In this document: one piece after another, positions 6,659-6,963 of the stretch | How positions within the stretch are numbered: position 1 is the first letter of the stretch | Layout of the letters: each line of letters begins with the position of its first letter | Source: Piscirickettsiaceae bacterium | Lineage (GTDB): Bacteria; Pseudomonadota; Gammaproteobacteria; Nitrosococcales; Methylophagaceae | Assembly (NCBI GenBank): GCA_018646825.1 | Contig: JABGUA010000158.1 | Coordinates: forward strand, 1 to 6,963 | Length of the DNA stretch: 6,963 nt | Direction of reading: 5' to 3' | The notes under the pieces: generated by a model | Databases searched by the model: none | Seen by the model: only the letters and a program-made list of their open reading frames with translations | What the model was told of the DNA's origin: nothing | Position numbers and translations under genes: made by a program

Positions 6659-6963
6659 CATCGTCATATCGTCTAGTGCGAAGGACAGTATTAAAGCAGT
6701 TTATCTCGGCAACGACATTGGCCATGGTCGCGACAAGTGGATTGCTGCTACCACAACGTGTATTAGCACACTGGCCGAATGATGCTTTCACAGCCGAGGC
6801 TGTGGAAGATGTCTTGTTGGCCTTGATGGGGCAAGCGGATATCGCTGAGGATAATGCTGTGACGTTTGCTGTTGGTAAGCCCACTAAGTTAATCACGGAT
6901 GGCCAATCTGTGACAGTTGAAATTACAAGTAGTTTAGCGAATATCGAGCGGGTTGCTGTGTTA
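6655..6963 (+). CDS. soxY: SoxY-like thiosulfate oxidation carrier, 3' end cut by window edge
   Basis: The first 103 residues of a protein that runs off the right edge. The N-terminus has a Tat-type signal: RR at 9-10 in VRRTVLK, a hydrophobic core at about 16-33 and a likely cut after VLA at residue 38. The mature part begins HWPNDAF followed by an acidic helix (EAVEDVLLALMG), as in SoxY, then a beta-rich stretch (LITDGQSVTVEIT, NIERVAVL) like the SoxY immunoglobulin-like fold. SoxY carries sulfur intermediates on a C-terminal GGCG cysteine, which is outside the window, so function is inferred. The ATG overlaps the protease stop in ATGA, indicating translational coupling. A relative from the SoxYZ-like carriers of other pathways is the main alternative. 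Confidence 0.8.
   Translation, partial: MTSSYRLVRRTVLKQFISATTLAMVATSGLLLPQRVLAHWPNDAFTAEAVEDVLLALMGQADIAEDNAVTFAVGKPTKLITDGQSVTVEITSSLANIERVAVL

Noticed and set aside
5709..6896. Two - strand open frames opposite the protease and soxY genes (5709-6059, 6633-6896), and another at 1342-1527 opposite the PAS region
   Set aside because: All are antisense shadows of genes with strong motif support and have no credible start context.
1..6963. CRISPR array, insertion sequence or transposon ends
   Set aside because: No regularly spaced repeats, transposase motifs or terminal inverted repeats with target duplications were seen on either strand.

Overview
The window is ordinary chromosomal DNA of moderate, somewhat AT-leaning composition. 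It most likely comes from a gammaproteobacterium that oxidises reduced sulfur compounds. The support is a BepA-like M48 protease, a tRNA-Arg with an encoded CCA end, three families of cyclic-di-GMP or sulfur-transfer proteins common in that class, and a SoxY-type thiosulfate carrier next to TusA and DsrE2. The genus cannot be fixed from the sequence.

Left part (1-3606), cyclic-di-GMP signalling. A large membrane sensor with CHASE, PAS, PAS, GGDEF and EAL domains runs in from the left edge on the + strand. Its reading frame is open to base 1 and the CHASE motif is cut, so its true start lies outside the window. A tRNA-Arg(CCU) gene follows. A stand-alone HD-GYP phosphodiesterase then points back toward the tRNA on the - strand. 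All domain classes needed to make and destroy cyclic-di-GMP are therefore encoded within 3.6 kb, and the key residues are intact.

Middle part (3607-4388). This holds a 38-residue lysine-rich protein on the - strand (3654-3770), an AT-rich non-coding stretch of about 260 bases with a long imperfect hairpin and a good -10 box, and a small four-helix membrane protein of unknown function on the + strand.

Right part (4405-6963), sulfur metabolism and envelope. tusA and dsrE2 form an overlapping - strand pair for cytoplasmic sulfur transfer. Diverging from them across about 80 bases is an M48 metalloprotease with C-terminal TPR repeats, resembling BepA. Its stop overlaps the start of a Tat-exported SoxY-like protein that is cut by the right edge. 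The layout suggests a bidirectional locus that joins periplasmic sulfur carriage to cytoplasmic sulfur relay, with an envelope protease co-transcribed with soxY. No wholly unknown multi-gene system is evident. The least explained items are the lysine-rich microprotein, the intergenic hairpin, the unknown membrane protein and the protease-soxY coupling.
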